The notes beneath the pieces are model-generated. The model made no database searches and was not told the origin of the DNA. It saw only the letters and a program-made list of their open reading frames with translations. From contig JAOHFM010000002.1 of assembly GCA_028098005.1 (NCBI GenBank), positions 7,388 through 71,387 of the forward strand: a DNA stretch of 64,000 nucleotides, in the 5' to 3' direction. A program made the position numbers and the translations under genes. The stretch is from Psychrosphaera sp. GTDB taxonomy: Bacteria > Pseudomonadota > Gammaproteobacteria > Enterobacterales > Alteromonadaceae. Shown here one piece after another: positions 1 to 9,522 of this stretch (positions within the stretch are counted from its first letter, which is position 1; every line of letters starts with the position of its first letter).

Positions 1-192
1 AGTGGTAAAGTTGGACTGGTCTTAGATAATATGGGGAATCACTTAAGACCTTTTGTTAAAGTTATTTATAACGAAAACGTTGGCCATCACGTTAACGCCA
101 AGGTCATCAATTTAGAAACCGCCCGCAATGAGGAAATTGAAGGCTTGTACTACGGTAACAAACGCGGAATTTTTGCTGAAAATTACCTTTAA
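1..192 (+). CDS. C-terminal end of an HD-GYP-like phosphohydrolase (partial)
   Basis: An open frame runs from the window edge to a TAA at 190-192, giving 63 residues with no start in view. The residues SGKVGLVLDN followed by LRPFVKVIYN resemble the segment after the HD-GYP domain of cyclic-di-GMP phosphodiesterases, where a 'G.vGvV..N....LRPvV' pattern is common. Only this tail is visible, so the catalytic HD and GYP motifs cannot be checked. It converges on gspB, with 46 bases between the two stop codons. The family call is an inference from a short segment. Confidence 0.55.
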   Translation, partial: SGKVGLVLDNMGNHLRPFVKVIYNENVGHHVNAKVINLETARNEEIEGLYYGNKRGIFAENYL

Positions 193-210
193 AAAGGCTC
201 TCTCCTTTTT
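191..210. terminator. Weak AT-rich hairpin between convergent genes
   Basis: AAAAAGG (191-197) pairs with CCTTTTT (204-210) around a six-base loop. It overlaps the stop codon of the left-hand gene and lies just beyond the gspB stop on the other strand. A run of five T follows on either strand, so it could stop transcription both ways, but the GC content of the stem is low. Confidence 0.35.
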
Positions 211-238
211 CTCAGCAATATAGTCCTTTAATTAAAAG

Positions 239-1177
239 CTACCTGTAGTCCTCTAACGCTATCTGACTAAAACGCCTATCTCTGCTTTCCCATATCACAA
301 TCCCCTGCCTTATTTCAGCTAATCTCAAATAAGGCGTTAATCTATCACCTTCATAAAGAGTTGTATTGTTGATGCGGACCCAGCGCTCATTTACATCTGA
401 AGAGTAAATATGCATCTCATATTGAAGTTCAGGTATAAAAGCTCTGTCAGCATTTGGCAGGTCATTAATGTCAACTAAGCTAGAGTCAACTTCCACTTGA
501 ATACTTCTTGCTTGATTATCTGTTTTAGCTGAGGCCGTTTCTTTTGTTTGTGCCAATGCTTCCGCAAAGCGGGCTTGTAAATCTGAAGAGACGTCTTCAA
601 CTTTAACGTTAGAGCTATTAATGTCTGCAACATTTATAACGAGCTGCTCTGAATCAGTGACTTCATTTTCTATCGCGTTTTGCGCTTCGGGAGCTTCAAC
701 ATTTAGATTCTCACCAGTTTGAGTTTCGACAACCAACTCTGGTTGTACTTTTGAGTTGTTTACTGATGTTTTCACAGCTGTCGCTGCTGCAGTGTTTAAG
801 TCAGTATTTGATTCCGTGCTAAGTTCCGTGTTTGAATCCATGCTTGGTTGTTCACTTGCTTGCTTAACAATGACAGGAGAAACGGCCGGCTCATGCAATT
901 GATCGCGTTCATTGCCTTGAGCATAAACCTGCGAACTTACTGGTTTTGAGCCAACTATATAACCAGCCAATGAGCCAACAATTAGCAACAATATAGCAAT
1001 GATTAGCCAAGCCAACCAAGAGAGACTATTTGAACCAGCGCCGCTATTTACGTAAGTAGCACCGCTGTTCGCGGTTTCTGCATACGCATAAGCATTTGAA
1101 TTGTTAGGTTTATCGCGTTCGCCTGCTGTGCTTTGAGTATTTTGCTCTTTTATTAATGCTTTATATAAAAAACTCAC
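239..1177 (-). CDS. gspB: Type II secretion assembly protein GspB/ExeB
   Basis: The 312-residue protein has a short cytoplasmic N-terminus (MSFLYKALIKE), one membrane segment at about residues 52-76, a long Ala/Ser/Glu-rich low-complexity periplasmic linker, and a conserved end at about 235-312 (LPELQYEMHIYSSD... WVRINN... GDRL... IRQGIVIWESRDRRF). That end matches the GspB/ExeB C-terminal domain. In Aeromonas and Vibrio, GspB pairs with the ATPase GspA to help the secretin GspD assemble through the peptidoglycan. Its ATG overlaps the end of the upstream gspA by four bases, so the two are translationally coupled. Other type II secretion genes are not in the window. Confidence 0.85.
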   Translation of the reverse strand: MSFLYKALIKEQNTQSTAGERDKPNNSNAYAYAETANSGATYVNSGAGSNSLSWLAWLIIAILLLIVGSLAGYIVGSKPVSSQVYAQGNERDQLHEPAVSPVIVKQASEQPSMDSNTELSTESNTDLNTAAATAVKTSVNNSKVQPELVVETQTGENLNVEAPEAQNAIENEVTDSEQLVINVADINSSNVKVEDVSSDLQARFAEALAQTKETASAKTDNQARSIQVEVDSSLVDINDLPNADRAFIPELQYEMHIYSSDVNERWVRINNTTLYEGDRLTPYLRLAEIRQGIVIWESRDRRFSQIALEDYR

Positions 1178-2037
1178 GCTTTATTACCTTTAAAAAATGA
1201 CATGAACCACCTGCGACTTTCAGTTTCATTGACGATGCCAAGTATTTCACTAGAGGCCAACTTAACGAGGTTTTTATCAACAAAAAACTTTCCTTTAGCG
1301 TAGGCTCCCATTAACGCACGATCAGCCAATAAGTTAATCAGCCTAGGTGTCCCTTTTGAATACTTAAACAACGCTTTAATCGCCTTTTTATCAAATAGTG
1401 GTCTAACTGACCCAACAGTTTGCAATCTGTGGTTAATGTACTCAAGGGTCTCTTGTTCTGTTAGTGGCAACAAGTGATAACGAGCGGTGATCCGTTGAGC
1501 TAATTGACGGAGCTCTCTTTTCATCAACTTTTCTTGCAACTCTGGTTGCCCAATTAAGATTATCTGCAGTAATTTTTTGTCGTTTGTTTCTATATTAGTG
1601 AATAGCCTCAGTTGCTCTAGCGCCTCAAAATCTAGAAGTTGTGCTTCATCCACCACTAATAAACAGCTTTCGCCTTTTTCATGACTCGTCACTAAAAATG
1701 ACTGTAAGGCATCTGACAACTTTTTATGATCAGAAGTTTCATCTAACTCTATTTGAAATGCTTCACAAACGGTTTGTAACAACTGAATTCTATTTAAGGT
1801 TGGGTTTAGCACATAAGCCACATGAAGATCATCCGGCAAGTTAGCCAATACCGCTCGCGAAACCATTGTTTTGCCAGTACCTACTTCACCCGTAAGCATA
1901 ACAAAACCGCCATTACCTCTTAGCCCATAGTGTAAGTAAGCGATTGCTTCTTGATGGCGTTGGCTTGGGTACATAAGGTTTGGGTTAGGCGCAATATTAA
2001 ATGGTTCTTCGTTTAACTGGAAATACTCTAAGTACAT
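1174..2037 (-). CDS. gspA: Type II secretion ATPase GspA/ExeA (AAA+ core)
   Basis: The 287-residue protein starts MYLEYFQLNEEPFNIAPNP, the typical opening of ExeA/GspA-type ATPases. Walker A is GEVGTGKT (residues 50-57) and Walker B is LLVVDEAQLL. Aeromonas ExeA is about 550 residues and carries a membrane segment and a peptidoglycan-binding domain. Neither is present here, so this is the short ATPase-only form and may rely on GspB for membrane attachment. It is first in a two-gene operon with gspB and diverges from cca across a 150-base gap. Confidence 0.83.
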   Translation of the reverse strand: MYLEYFQLNEEPFNIAPNPNLMYPSQRHQEAIAYLHYGLRGNGGFVMLTGEVGTGKTMVSRAVLANLPDDLHVAYVLNPTLNRIQLLQTVCEAFQIELDETSDHKKLSDALQSFLVTSHEKGESCLLVVDEAQLLDFEALEQLRLFTNIETNDKKLLQIILIGQPELQEKLMKRELRQLAQRITARYHLLPLTEQETLEYINHRLQTVGSVRPLFDKKAIKALFKYSKGTPRLINLLADRALMGAYAKGKFFVDKNLVKLASSEILGIVNETESRRWFMSFFKGNKA

Positions 2038-2187
2038 GTTGGGCGCTCAAACGGCTCGGGGTTAACAAACTTTTATAATCAGCCAACCATACCGTTCAAC
2101 CCTGAAAAATCAACTACTTTCCTCAAGGACTTTTGTAACAATTAAGAATATACTTATATTTATCGTTAATGAGCGTTAGAGGTTAGT

Positions 2188-3417
2188 GTGCAAGTATATT
2201 TGGTTGGTGGTGCAGTTCGTGATCAATTATTAAATTACCCAGTAAAAGATAAAGACTATGTGGTTACCGGCGCAACAATTGAGCAAATGGTTGAGCTGGG
2301 ATATCAGCAAGTTGGACAGTCATTTCCTGTATTTTTACACCCTACTAACAAACAAGAATATGCATTAGCTCGCACTGAAAAAAAACAAGGTTCAGGTTAC
2401 ACAGGCTTTACCTGCGAGTTCACCCCAAACATCACACTTGAAGAGGACCTTTTACGCCGTGACTTAACAATCAATGCCATGGCGATGGATGATGATGGTA
2501 ATATTTATGACCCTTTTGACGGGCAGGTAGACTTAAGAAACAGACTACTTCGGCATGTGTCAGATGCCTTCATTGAAGACCCACTGCGAGTATTGAGAGT
2601 GGCACGCTTTGCCGCACGGTACCATCACTTAGGCTTTAAAATCGCACCCGAAACACTGTCACTAATGACAAAAATTGTTGAAGCTGGCGAAGTAAACGCG
2701 TTAGTTGCTGAACGAGTGTGGCAAGAAACTGAATCTGCATTAAAAGAGCAAAACCCTCAAGTCTTCTTCGAAGTCCTTAGAGAATGCGGAGCGTTAAAAG
2801 TTATTATGCCTGAATTGGACGTATTATGGGGCGTACCCAACCCTCCTAAATGGCATCCAGAAGTTGATACCGGCATTCACACTATGTTGGTTGTTAAACA
2901 AGCCCAAATGCTATCAAACGATCTCGCTGTTCGCTTTGCTTGTTTGTGTCACGACTTTGGTAAAGGCTTAACAAAGCCTGAGAATTATCCGCATCACCGC
3001 GGACATGAAAAAATGGGATTAAAGCCGATAAAGGCATTTTGCCAACGATTACGTGTCCCTAATGAACCTCGTGATTTAGCCTTGCTACTCAGTGAGTTTC
3101 ATACTCATACGCACAGAGCTTTTGAACTGAGGCCTGATACTCTGGTTAAGTTGTTCAACCGACTAGATGCATGGCGAAAACCACAACGCTTTGAGCAGTT
3201 TTTAATTTGTTGTACAGCCGACATGCGCGGTAGAACTGGTTTCGAAACGGCAGAATACAAACAGACTGACTTTTTAAGAAGTATGTTTAACGTGGCAAAC
3301 AGTATAAACATTCAAGAGATTGTCAAAGCGGGTTTTCAAGGTGCAGAAATTAGAGAACAACTCAATCAACGCAGAATAAATGCCATTGCAGACGCTAGAA
3401 AGCATATGGCGAAGTGA
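2188..3417 (+). CDS. cca: Multifunctional CCA tRNA nucleotidyltransferase with HD domain
   Basis: The enzyme adds or repairs the 3' CCA end of tRNAs from CTP and ATP. The GTG start at 2188 is chosen because the protein then begins directly with [12 protein letters not shown], the usual N-terminus, and GAGG lies five bases upstream. Visible motifs are GGAVRD, the [12 protein letters not shown] strand and the [16 protein letters not shown] helix of class II nucleotidyltransferases. The C-terminal half carries an HD phosphohydrolase domain (around CLCHDFGKG and HRGHE), as in enterobacterial CCA enzymes that also have phosphatase activity. Length is 409 residues, normal for the family. A hairpin and a 13-base tandem repeat follow. 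Confidence 0.95.
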   Translation: MQVYLVGGAVRDQLLNYPVKDKDYVVTGATIEQMVELGYQQVGQSFPVFLHPTNKQEYALARTEKKQGSGYTGFTCEFTPNITLEEDLLRRDLTINAMAMDDDGNIYDPFDGQVDLRNRLLRHVSDAFIEDPLRVLRVARFAARYHHLGFKIAPETLSLMTKIVEAGEVNALVAERVWQETESALKEQNPQVFFEVLRECGALKVIMPELDVLWGVPNPPKWHPEVDTGIHTMLVVKQAQMLSNDLAVRFACLCHDFGKGLTKPENYPHHRGHEKMGLKPIKAFCQRLRVPNEPRDLALLLSEFHTHTHRAFELRPDTLVKLFNRLDAWRKPQRFEQFLICCTADMRGRTGFETAEYKQTDFLRSMFNVANSINIQEIVKAGFQGAEIREQLNQRRINAIADARKHMAK

Positions 3418-3436
3418 TAACTGAAGCACACAATGA

Positions 3437-3466
3437 GACTGACAGCTAATCAAGCAACTGTCAGTC
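3437..3466 (+). terminator. Hairpin after cca
   Basis: GACTGACAG (3437-3445) pairs perfectly with CTGTCAGTC (3458-3466) around a twelve-base loop, about 20 bases past the cca stop. The following bases are CTTGTTTT, only a modest T-tract, so termination would be imperfect. Confidence 0.5.
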
Positions 3467-3516
3467 CTTGTTTTACCTACTTGTTTTACCTACTTGTTTT
3501 ACCTACTTGTTTTACG
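3467..3516. repeat. 13-bp tandem repeat, nearly four copies
   Basis: The unit CTTGTTTTACCTA occurs at 3467-3479, 3480-3492 and 3493-3505 without mismatch. A fourth, partial copy at 3506-3516 diverges at its last base. It lies between the convergent cca and uppP genes, directly after the cca hairpin. Each unit brings a fresh T-tract. The copy number could vary between strains. Confidence 0.9.
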
Positions 3517-3556
3517 TGCTTATATTACAAGCTTTATTTTAAAGGCAGTTTAATTT

Positions 3557-4351
3557 CTAGATAAAGAATGCGATCAACAGCGCACCTAAAATTAAACGAT
3601 AGATAACAAAGGGTAACATCCCTACTTTTTCCACTAATATTAGAAAGTAGTGGATGCAGGCATAGGCGCTCACAAAAGACAAAGCAGTACCAAGTCCAAT
3701 CGCCGTCCAGTCTACAGGCATAGCTTGCTGAGACAGTTTAATTGTTTGATAGCCGCCAGCTGCAAAAATAAGTGGTATAGATAATAAAAATGAAAAACGC
3801 GCCGCCGCTTTGGCCGTTAAGCCCACCATTAAACCCGCAGTAATGGTAATGCCGCTTCGAGACGTGCCAGGTATTAGCGCTAGCACTTGAGCAAAGCCAA
3901 TAATTAATACTTTTTTGACGGTAATTTGATACTCGTTTGTAGTTTGTTTTGCTTTGACGTCGGCATACCAAAGTAGCAAACCAAATAAGATTGTAGTAGT
4001 GGCTATTACCGCAGCACTTCTGAGATTGTTTTCAATGAAATCATCTAACACAAACCCAATTAATCCAGCTGGAATAACACCTAAAATAATAAGCCAGGCC
4101 AGTGTACTCTCTTTATCTTTATGACCAGAAAAAGACTTGACCCAACTCACCGCCATCGCGCCCACTTCCTGTCTAAAATAAAGTACAACGGCAAACAGGC
4201 TACCAGCGTGAACCGCTACATCAAACGCCAAACCTTGATCGTCCCAACCAAATACCTGTGAGGGTAAAATTAGGTGAGCCGAGCTCGATATAGGTAAAAA
4301 CTCGGTTAGTCCTTGTAAGATTGCCAATACAATGATTTCAATCACGCCCAT
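3557..4351 (-). CDS. uppP: Undecaprenyl-diphosphatase (BacA family)
   Basis: This integral inner-membrane enzyme converts undecaprenyl diphosphate to the monophosphate, recycling the lipid carrier for peptidoglycan and other surface polymers. It also gives tolerance to bacitracin. The two family signatures are clear: LTEFLPISSSAHL near the N-terminus and LIPGTSRSGITI at about residues 155-170. Several hydrophobic segments cover the 264 residues, a normal length. It follows folB on the same strand after 116 bases that contain a short direct repeat. Confidence 0.94.
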   Translation of the reverse strand: MGVIEIIVLAILQGLTEFLPISSSAHLILPSQVFGWDDQGLAFDVAVHAGSLFAVVLYFRQEVGAMAVSWVKSFSGHKDKESTLAWLIILGVIPAGLIGFVLDDFIENNLRSAAVIATTTILFGLLLWYADVKAKQTTNEYQITVKKVLIIGFAQVLALIPGTSRSGITITAGLMVGLTAKAAARFSFLLSIPLIFAAGGYQTIKLSQQAMPVDWTAIGLGTALSFVSAYACIHYFLILVEKVGMLPFVIYRLILGALLIAFFI

Positions 4352-4378
4352 TTACAACATTCCTTTTTTTTGATGTTT

Positions 4379-4408
4379 TGTCACTGCATCGTTATACATG
4401 TCACTGCA
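4379..4408. repeat. Short direct repeat upstream of uppP
   Basis: TGTCACTGCA occurs twice, at 4379-4388 and 4399-4408, with starts 20 bases apart, in the folB-uppP gap. Two turns of helix between copies would suit a protein-binding site for uppP control, but ten bases twice could also be chance. Confidence 0.4.
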
Positions 4409-4467
4409 GTTATATTTATAGTGCTTTGGTAAAGCTTTAATCAATTTATCTCTGGTTGATAAACAAA

Positions 4468-4842
4468 CTAATTTTTTTCATATAGAGTCGCATCTCGCTC
4501 AATACGAACGCCAACACTTTTTGTACTAGCCACGGCGCCTAACTTTCTTAAGCTTATTTTTACACTGTTAACCGCATAGTGCGTTAAAATTCTTTCCGCT
4601 ACTTTTTCTGCAACTGTTTCAATCAGTTCAGCTTGATTATCTTTAGCCAATTTAACAATATCTTCCGACACAACGGCGTAGTCCACGGTTTTTGATAAGT
4701 CGTCTACTTGTGCGGCTGCACGGATATCGGTACGCATTTCCACATCAAACTGAAGCGTTTGTTGAATACTTTTTTCCCAATCGTAAACGCCAATTACAGT
4801 GTCTACTTTTAGCGCTTCTATAAAAACGATGTCTTGAGTCAT
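4468..4842 (-). CDS. folB: Dihydroneopterin aldolase
   Basis: The enzyme cleaves 7,8-dihydroneopterin to 6-hydroxymethyl-dihydropterin and glycolaldehyde in folate synthesis. The 124-residue protein has the FolB pattern: IEALKVDTVIGVYDWEK at the start, TVDYAVVSEDI in the middle, ELIETVAEKVAERIL with the conserved glutamate, and the KLGAVASTKSVGVRIER end. Length and motifs fit the short bacterial enzyme. It diverges from plsY, as in many gammaproteobacteria. Confidence 0.93.
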   Translation of the reverse strand: MTQDIVFIEALKVDTVIGVYDWEKSIQQTLQFDVEMRTDIRAAAQVDDLSKTVDYAVVSEDIVKLAKDNQAELIETVAEKVAERILTHYAVNSVKISLRKLGAVASTKSVGVRIERDATLYEKN

Positions 4843-4971
4843 GTTTTACCCTGATATTAATAATATTTTTCTTACATGGTTTGATGTAAGCTCGTTGCTC
4901 AGATACCATGCAATTTGCTCGAGAATAATCCGAGCGCGAATTCTAGCGTATATTCATCTGTTGAGGAACTG

Positions 4972-5562
4972 ATGTCTTTTGACTTTTTTATAACAATTAT
5001 TGCTGCATACCTTATTGGCTCAATAAACTTTGCCATTTTGGTTAGCCGTACAAAAGACCTGCCAGATCCAAGAACTCAGGGGTCCCATAACCCTGGAGCA
5101 ACCAACGTATACCGTATTGCAGGAAAGTCTACCGCAGGAAAAGTTCTGGCCTTAGACGTGATTAAAGGCATTGTACCAACTTGGGGTAGTTACTATTTAG
5201 GCTTCACGCCAATGGAAATAGGATTCACGGCTATTTCCTGCTGTTTAGGACATATGTTTCCCGTGTTTTTTAGGTTCCAAGGTGGCAAAGCGGTAGCAAC
5301 AGCTTTAGGTTGCTTATTACCTGTGGGCTTAAGTTTAGGTTTTGTTTTATTGCTTGCCTGGATAGCTGTATTCAAGGTAACAGGCTATTCATCCCTCGCT
5401 GCCATTATATCTGTCGGCATTTCGCCTATTGTTACTTATTTTATTGCACCAAAATATTTATTACCGGTGAGCATGCTTGCGGTATTTATAATATTAAGGC
5501 ACATCCCAAACATACTAAGGCTTTTGCGCGGCGAAGAGCCCAAGTCTCGTCAACGATTATAA
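4972..5562 (+). CDS. plsY: Acyl-phosphate:glycerol-3-phosphate acyltransferase
   Basis: PlsY is an inner-membrane enzyme that moves an acyl group from acyl-phosphate to glycerol-3-phosphate, the first step of phospholipid synthesis. The ATG at 4972 is preferred over an in-frame TTG at 4915, because GAGGA lies just upstream and the protein then starts with the usual first membrane helix. Family motifs are [18 protein letters not shown] (glycerol-phosphate binding) and [10 protein letters not shown]. The 196-residue product matches the E. coli enzyme closely in size. The last six bases overlap the end of the convergent tsaD. Confidence 0.93.
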   Translation: MSFDFFITIIAAYLIGSINFAILVSRTKDLPDPRTQGSHNPGATNVYRIAGKSTAGKVLALDVIKGIVPTWGSYYLGFTPMEIGFTAISCCLGHMFPVFFRFQGGKAVATALGCLLPVGLSLGFVLLLAWIAVFKVTGYSSLAAIISVGISPIVTYFIAPKYLLPVSMLAVFIILRHIPNILRLLRGEEPKSRQRL

Positions 5563-6612
5563 CGCCGGTAAATCTTCAATTGACCAGCGAGGTTTGGCTT
5601 TGACGGCTAAATCAGTTGAGCCCAAATGAAAACGTTGCGCACCGGCATAAGCAATCATCGCCCCATTATCAGTACAAAACTCAGGTCGAGGATAAAACAC
5701 ACTACCGCCATGTTTCTTCATTAGCACTTCTAACTTTTCTCTTAATTCTGTATTTGCACTAACACCGCCTGCTATTACCAACGTTTTGTGCCCGGTTTGT
5801 TCAATGGCTCTACGACACTTTATTGCAATAGTATCGACAACGGCCTGCTGGAAAGCATGCGCTATATCAGCTTTAATTTGCTCAACATTGTCAGGTGCAT
5901 CATCTTGAGTAGACTGACCGCCGGCCAAATGTATGCCTTCTTTACGAATGGCGTTCGCTGCGGCGGTTTTTAAGCCACTAAAACTAAAGTCTAATCCTGG
6001 GCGATCCGTCATTGGTCTTGGAAATTTAAATTTATTAGGCTCACCTTTAAGCGCTAACTTAGCTAATAGCGGTCCACCTGGATAATCTAAACCTAACAGC
6101 TTAGCGGTTTTATCAAACGCTTCACCAGCTGCGTCATCAATAGACTCACCAAGTATTTCGTATTCTCCAATTCCTTTAACTTCAACTATTTGCGTATGGC
6201 CACCAGAAACCAGCAAAGCAACAAATGGAAAGTCAGGTTTGTTCTCTTCTAACATTGGTGCGAGTAAGTGCCCTTCCATGTGATGCACTTCAATAGCTTT
6301 AATGCCCCATGCAAATGCAAGTGACTTTGCAATGCAAGCTCCAACCATTAGCGCGCCCACTAATCCAGGACCTGCAGTATAAGCAATGGCGGAAATATCC
6401 GTTTTGTTTAAATCATGTTTTTCCATTAATGCTTTAATAATTGGTATGGTTTTTCGCACGTGATCTCTCGAAGCGAGTTCAGGCACAACACCACCGTAAT
6501 CAGCATGAATTTTTATCTGACTATAAACTTCGTGGCCAATAAGCCCCTGTTCTGTATCATATAAAGCGATACCAGTTTCATCACACGAAGATTCAATCGC
6601 CAACACTAACAT
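5557..6612 (-). CDS. tsaD: tRNA threonylcarbamoyladenosine synthase subunit TsaD
   Basis: TsaD transfers the threonylcarbamoyl group to A37 of ANN-reading tRNAs, working with TsaB, TsaC and TsaE. The N-terminus [14 protein letters not shown] and the metal-binding HMEGH are present. With the ATG at 6612 the two histidines fall at 111 and 115, as in E. coli. That supports this start over a TTG six codons further out. A glycine-rich [13 protein letters not shown] nucleotide motif lies near the C-terminus. Length is 351 residues. It diverges from rpsU and overlaps the plsY stop tail to tail. Confidence 0.94.
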   Translation of the reverse strand: MLVLAIESSCDETGIALYDTEQGLIGHEVYSQIKIHADYGGVVPELASRDHVRKTIPIIKALMEKHDLNKTDISAIAYTAGPGLVGALMVGACIAKSLAFAWGIKAIEVHHMEGHLLAPMLEENKPDFPFVALLVSGGHTQIVEVKGIGEYEILGESIDDAAGEAFDKTAKLLGLDYPGGPLLAKLALKGEPNKFKFPRPMTDRPGLDFSFSGLKTAAANAIRKEGIHLAGGQSTQDDAPDNVEQIKADIAHAFQQAVVDTIAIKCRRAIEQTGHKTLVIAGGVSANTELREKLEVLMKKHGGSVFYPRPEFCTDNGAMIAYAGAQRFHLGSTDLAVKAKPRWSIEDLPAL

Positions 6613-6709
6613 TTTAATATTCCACACCAATTATTAACAAACGCACGCATTCTACCCAACCATAGATAAATGCTCCAGTGAATTAATCTATTCACGTTTA
6701 AATAAAGAC

Positions 6710-6739
6710 TTTACATTATCGGTTATTTAGCTATAGAAT
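6710..6739 (+). promoter_or_regulatory. Probable sigma-70 promoter of rpsU operon
   Basis: TTTACA (6710-6715) is followed after 16 bases by TATAGA (6732-6737), or after 18 by TAGAAT (6734-6739). It sits about 75 bases before the rpsU start in the tsaD/rpsU divergent gap. It is the best match in that gap by eye. Confidence 0.5.
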
Positions 6740-6811
6740 ACGGCACCATTTTTATTAGTCTTGGTTAAATTAGATAACCATTAATACACAAATACTGAGG
6801 TGAATTTTTAA

Positions 6812-7027
6812 ATGCCAGTAATTAAAGTAAAAGAGAACGAACCGTTTGACGTAGCTCTTCGTCGTTTCAAGCGTTCATGTGAAAAAGCAGGTATCCTTTC
6901 AGAAGTACGTCGTCGTGAGCACTTCGAAAAGCCAACTTGGGCACGTAAGCGTAAGAAAGCAGCTGCGGTTAAGCGTCACCTTAAAAAAGTGTCACGCGAA
7001 AACGCACGTCGTATCAAGCTTTACTAA
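6812..7027 (+). CDS. rpsU: Small ribosomal subunit protein bS21
   Basis: The 71-residue, very basic protein ([21 protein letters not shown]...) is a clear S21. It sits on the 30S platform near the anti-Shine-Dalgarno region and helps initiation. An AGGTGA ribosome binding site precedes the ATG. It heads the rpsU-yqeY-dnaG-rpoD cluster, the macromolecular synthesis operon, with yqeY 32 bases downstream. Confidence 0.98.
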   Translation: MPVIKVKENEPFDVALRRFKRSCEKAGILSEVRRREHFEKPTWARKRKKAAAVKRHLKKVSRENARRIKLY

Positions 7028-7059
7028 TATTGGTTTAATCTCTCAAGGTAAGGAAGCAA

Positions 7060-7506
7060 ATGAGCTTAGTTACAACGCTTAAAGATGCACAAAAAGATGC
7101 AATGCGTAACAAGGATAAAGAACGCCTTGGTACAATTCGCATGGTTTTAGCAGCTGTAAAGCAAAGAGAGATTGACGAAAGAATTGAACTGGACGATGAG
7201 CAGGTCATCGCGATCTTAACTAAAATGGTTAAGCAGCGTCGTGATTCCCAATCACAATTTGAGCAAGCAGACCGTCCAGAATTAGCAGCAAAAGAAGCGT
7301 CTGAAATTAAAGTAATTGAAGCCTTCATGCCTCAGCCATTGTCTGAGGAAGAAGTGTCATCTCTTATCGCGAATGCTATTGAATCTACCTCCGCGTCAGG
7401 TATGCAGGATATGGGCAAAGTGATGGCAGTGCTAAAACCTACTTTAACAGGCCGAGCTGACATGGGAAAAGTCAGTGGTCTTGTGAGAACTTATTTAAAT
7501 AAGTAG
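7060..7506 (+). CDS. yqeY: GatB/YqeY domain protein
   Basis: The 148-residue protein matches the stand-alone YqeY family, related to the tRNA-binding tail domain of amidotransferase subunit GatB. Typical stretches are DKERLGTIRMVLAAVKQ, YqeY-like EASEIKVIEAFMPQPLSEEE, and the MGKVMAVLKP...GRADMGKVSGLVR end. Its function is unsettled; tRNA binding has been proposed. An AAGGAAG site precedes the start. Placement between rpsU and dnaG is common in Vibrio and Alteromonadales. A strong terminator follows. Confidence 0.92.
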   Translation: MSLVTTLKDAQKDAMRNKDKERLGTIRMVLAAVKQREIDERIELDDEQVIAILTKMVKQRRDSQSQFEQADRPELAAKEASEIKVIEAFMPQPLSEEEVSSLIANAIESTSASGMQDMGKVMAVLKPTLTGRADMGKVSGLVRTYLNK

Positions 7507-7525
7507 TTACTACTTTTTCTGCTAG

Positions 7526-7557
7526 AAAAACCGCTGATTTTTATTAGCGGTTTTTTT
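7526..7557 (+). terminator. Rho-independent terminator after yqeY
   Basis: AAAAACCGCT (7526-7535) pairs with AGCGGTTTTT (7546-7555), followed by more T. It separates rpsU-yqeY from dnaG, so dnaG either has its own promoter or depends on readthrough. Confidence 0.88.
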
Positions 7558-7695
7558 ATACCTAAAATTCAATCTACTCAGCGCTTTAAAATCTATTAAA
7601 AAACTAAACCGTGAGTATTTCTAACTTTTCATTTTCTTAAATTCACTTTTCTGCAATAATTCGTCATCATTTTTTATTGATATTAAGGGCGTAAA

Positions 7696-9447
7696 TTGGC
7701 AGGACGAATTCCAAAAGGTTTCATTGACGATGTAGTCGCTCGGACAGATATTGTTGAGCTTATTGACGCAAGAGTCCCGCTCAAAAAAGCCGGTAAAAAC
7801 TATCAAGCCTGCTGCCCTTTCCATAACGAAAAATCGCCTTCATTCTCTGTTAGTCCAGATAAACAGTTTTACCATTGTTTTGGTTGTGGTGCCCATGGCA
7901 ACAGCATTGGTTTTCTAATGGAATATGAACAACTTGAATTTGTAGAAGCTATTGAAGAACTGGCTCGCTTAAATTCAATGGATGTACCTCGAGAACAAAT
8001 TGGCGGTCAAACGAAACATTATCCAACGGTGAGCAAAGAGCAGAAACAATCTGATTACGACACCATGGAAAATGCCGCCCGTTTTTTTCAGCACAAACTT
8101 AAGCATGACGAAAATGGTCCAGCGGCCATTAAATATCTTAAAGCTCGTGGCCTGTCAGGCGAAATAGCGCAACAGTACGGTATAGGTTTTGCTCCCGACA
8201 AATGGGATGCTGCGATGACCACTCTTGGCACAGCCTCTGACGCAAAACAACAACTTCTTGATTTAAAAATTCTAACATCAAATGATAAAGGACGTACCTA
8301 CGACTTTTTTAGAAATCGAATTATGTTCCCTATTCGTGATAAGCGAGGGCGTGTTGTAGGTTTCGGCGGACGCGTGATGGATGACAGCACGCCAAAGTAT
8401 TTGAACTCTCCTGAAACTCGAATATTTCATAAAGGCCGAGAGTTATATGGCTTCCATCAAGCTAAACAAGCGAATAAAAACCTTGAACAAGTGATTATTG
8501 TTGAAGGTTACATGGATGTTGTCTCATTAGCGCAGCAAGGTATCAGCTACGCGGTTGCGGCGTTAGGCACAGCAACTACTCAAGACCATATGCAAATGTT
8601 ATTCAGACAGACTCGTAAGGTTATCTGTTGTTATGACGGCGATAGAGCCGGTCGTGATGCCGCATGGAGAGCCTTAGAGAATGCATTACCACAGCTAAAA
8701 GATGGTGTTGATTTACGTTTTTGCTTTTTACCCGATGGCGAAGATCCAGATACTATGGTTCAACAGGAAGGTAAAGAAGCTTTTGAGAACAGACTTAAAG
8801 AGTCTACACCTCTAATTGAATATTTTTTTGAGCACTTTGTTGGCCAACTAGACTTGACCGATGATGCTGGAAAGTCGGCCCTACTTGCTCAGGCTAAACC
8901 ACTCATTTCACTTATCCCTAGTGATTATTACAAAGAGGCCTTGCTGGCTAAATTAGCTCGCTTGGTAGGCAAACAGGTAGATCAAATTAAGATAGTCTCT
9001 CGTTCTCCAGTAGCCGAAGTAAAACAGCGCCAAACAGAGTTTCAGATTACGCCTATGCGTCGTGCGATTGGACTTATGTTGCAACACCCCAACTTAGTGT
9101 CCGAAATTCCATTTATTCCGGCTTTAGCTAATGCAGAATTGCCAGGTTTTGATCTCTTTGTAAGGATTCAGAAAAGTATTGTCGACGAGCCCAATATATC
9201 TTCACCGGTACTATTGGAGCGCTTTCGTGAGTCAAAAGAGTATCGTTATTTAACTCAACTCATTGCCTGGGATCATCAAATAAATGATGAAAACTTAAGC
9301 GCAGAATTTACTGAGACATTTAAATCCTTACAAGATAGTTACTTAGAAAAGCGTCTTGAGGGGTTATTAATAAAGTTTAAGACCGGTCAGCTAGACGCAA
9401 CTGAAAAAGCCGAATATGTCGCTTTAATGTCTGCATTAAAAAATTAA
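7696..9447 (+). CDS. dnaG: DNA primase
   Basis: DnaG makes RNA primers for replication. The N-terminal zinc ribbon has C40, H43, C61 and C64, the Toprim core has IVEGYMDVV and CCYDGDRAGR, and a helicase-binding C-terminal region follows, in 583 residues. The start is TTG at 7696: it yields MAGRIPKGFIDDV, matching the normal primase N-terminus. AAGGG lies six bases upstream, and no ATG or GTG in frame gives a complete protein. A rare start in a low-abundance replication protein fits the known low expression of dnaG. Confidence 0.96.
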   Translation: MAGRIPKGFIDDVVARTDIVELIDARVPLKKAGKNYQACCPFHNEKSPSFSVSPDKQFYHCFGCGAHGNSIGFLMEYEQLEFVEAIEELARLNSMDVPREQIGGQTKHYPTVSKEQKQSDYDTMENAARFFQHKLKHDENGPAAIKYLKARGLSGEIAQQYGIGFAPDKWDAAMTTLGTASDAKQQLLDLKILTSNDKGRTYDFFRNRIMFPIRDKRGRVVGFGGRVMDDSTPKYLNSPETRIFHKGRELYGFHQAKQANKNLEQVIIVEGYMDVVSLAQQGISYAVAALGTATTQDHMQMLFRQTRKVICCYDGDRAGRDAAWRALENALPQLKDGVDLRFCFLPDGEDPDTMVQQEGKEAFENRLKESTPLIEYFFEHFVGQLDLTDDAGKSALLAQAKPLISLIPSDYYKEALLAKLARLVGKQVDQIKIVSRSPVAEVKQRQTEFQITPMRRAIGLMLQHPNLVSEIPFIPALANAELPGFDLFVRIQKSIVDEPNISSPVLLERFRESKEYRYLTQLIAWDHQINDENLSAEFTETFKSLQDSYLEKRLEGLLIKFKTGQLDATEKAEYVALMSALKN

Positions 9448-9522
9448 AAACGCCATGTGCTATTCAAAACTCTAGACTACACTTGCTGTAGAGAATATTT
9501 AGTCTTGGTAACCTTTATTTCA

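Noticed and set aside
3467..3516. Tandem repeat as a CRISPR array
   Set aside because: The units are contiguous with no spacers and only 13 bases long.
4915..4971. Longer PlsY N-terminus from TTG at 4915
   Set aside because: The extra 19 residues lack the family pattern and the ATG at 4972 has a good ribosome binding site.
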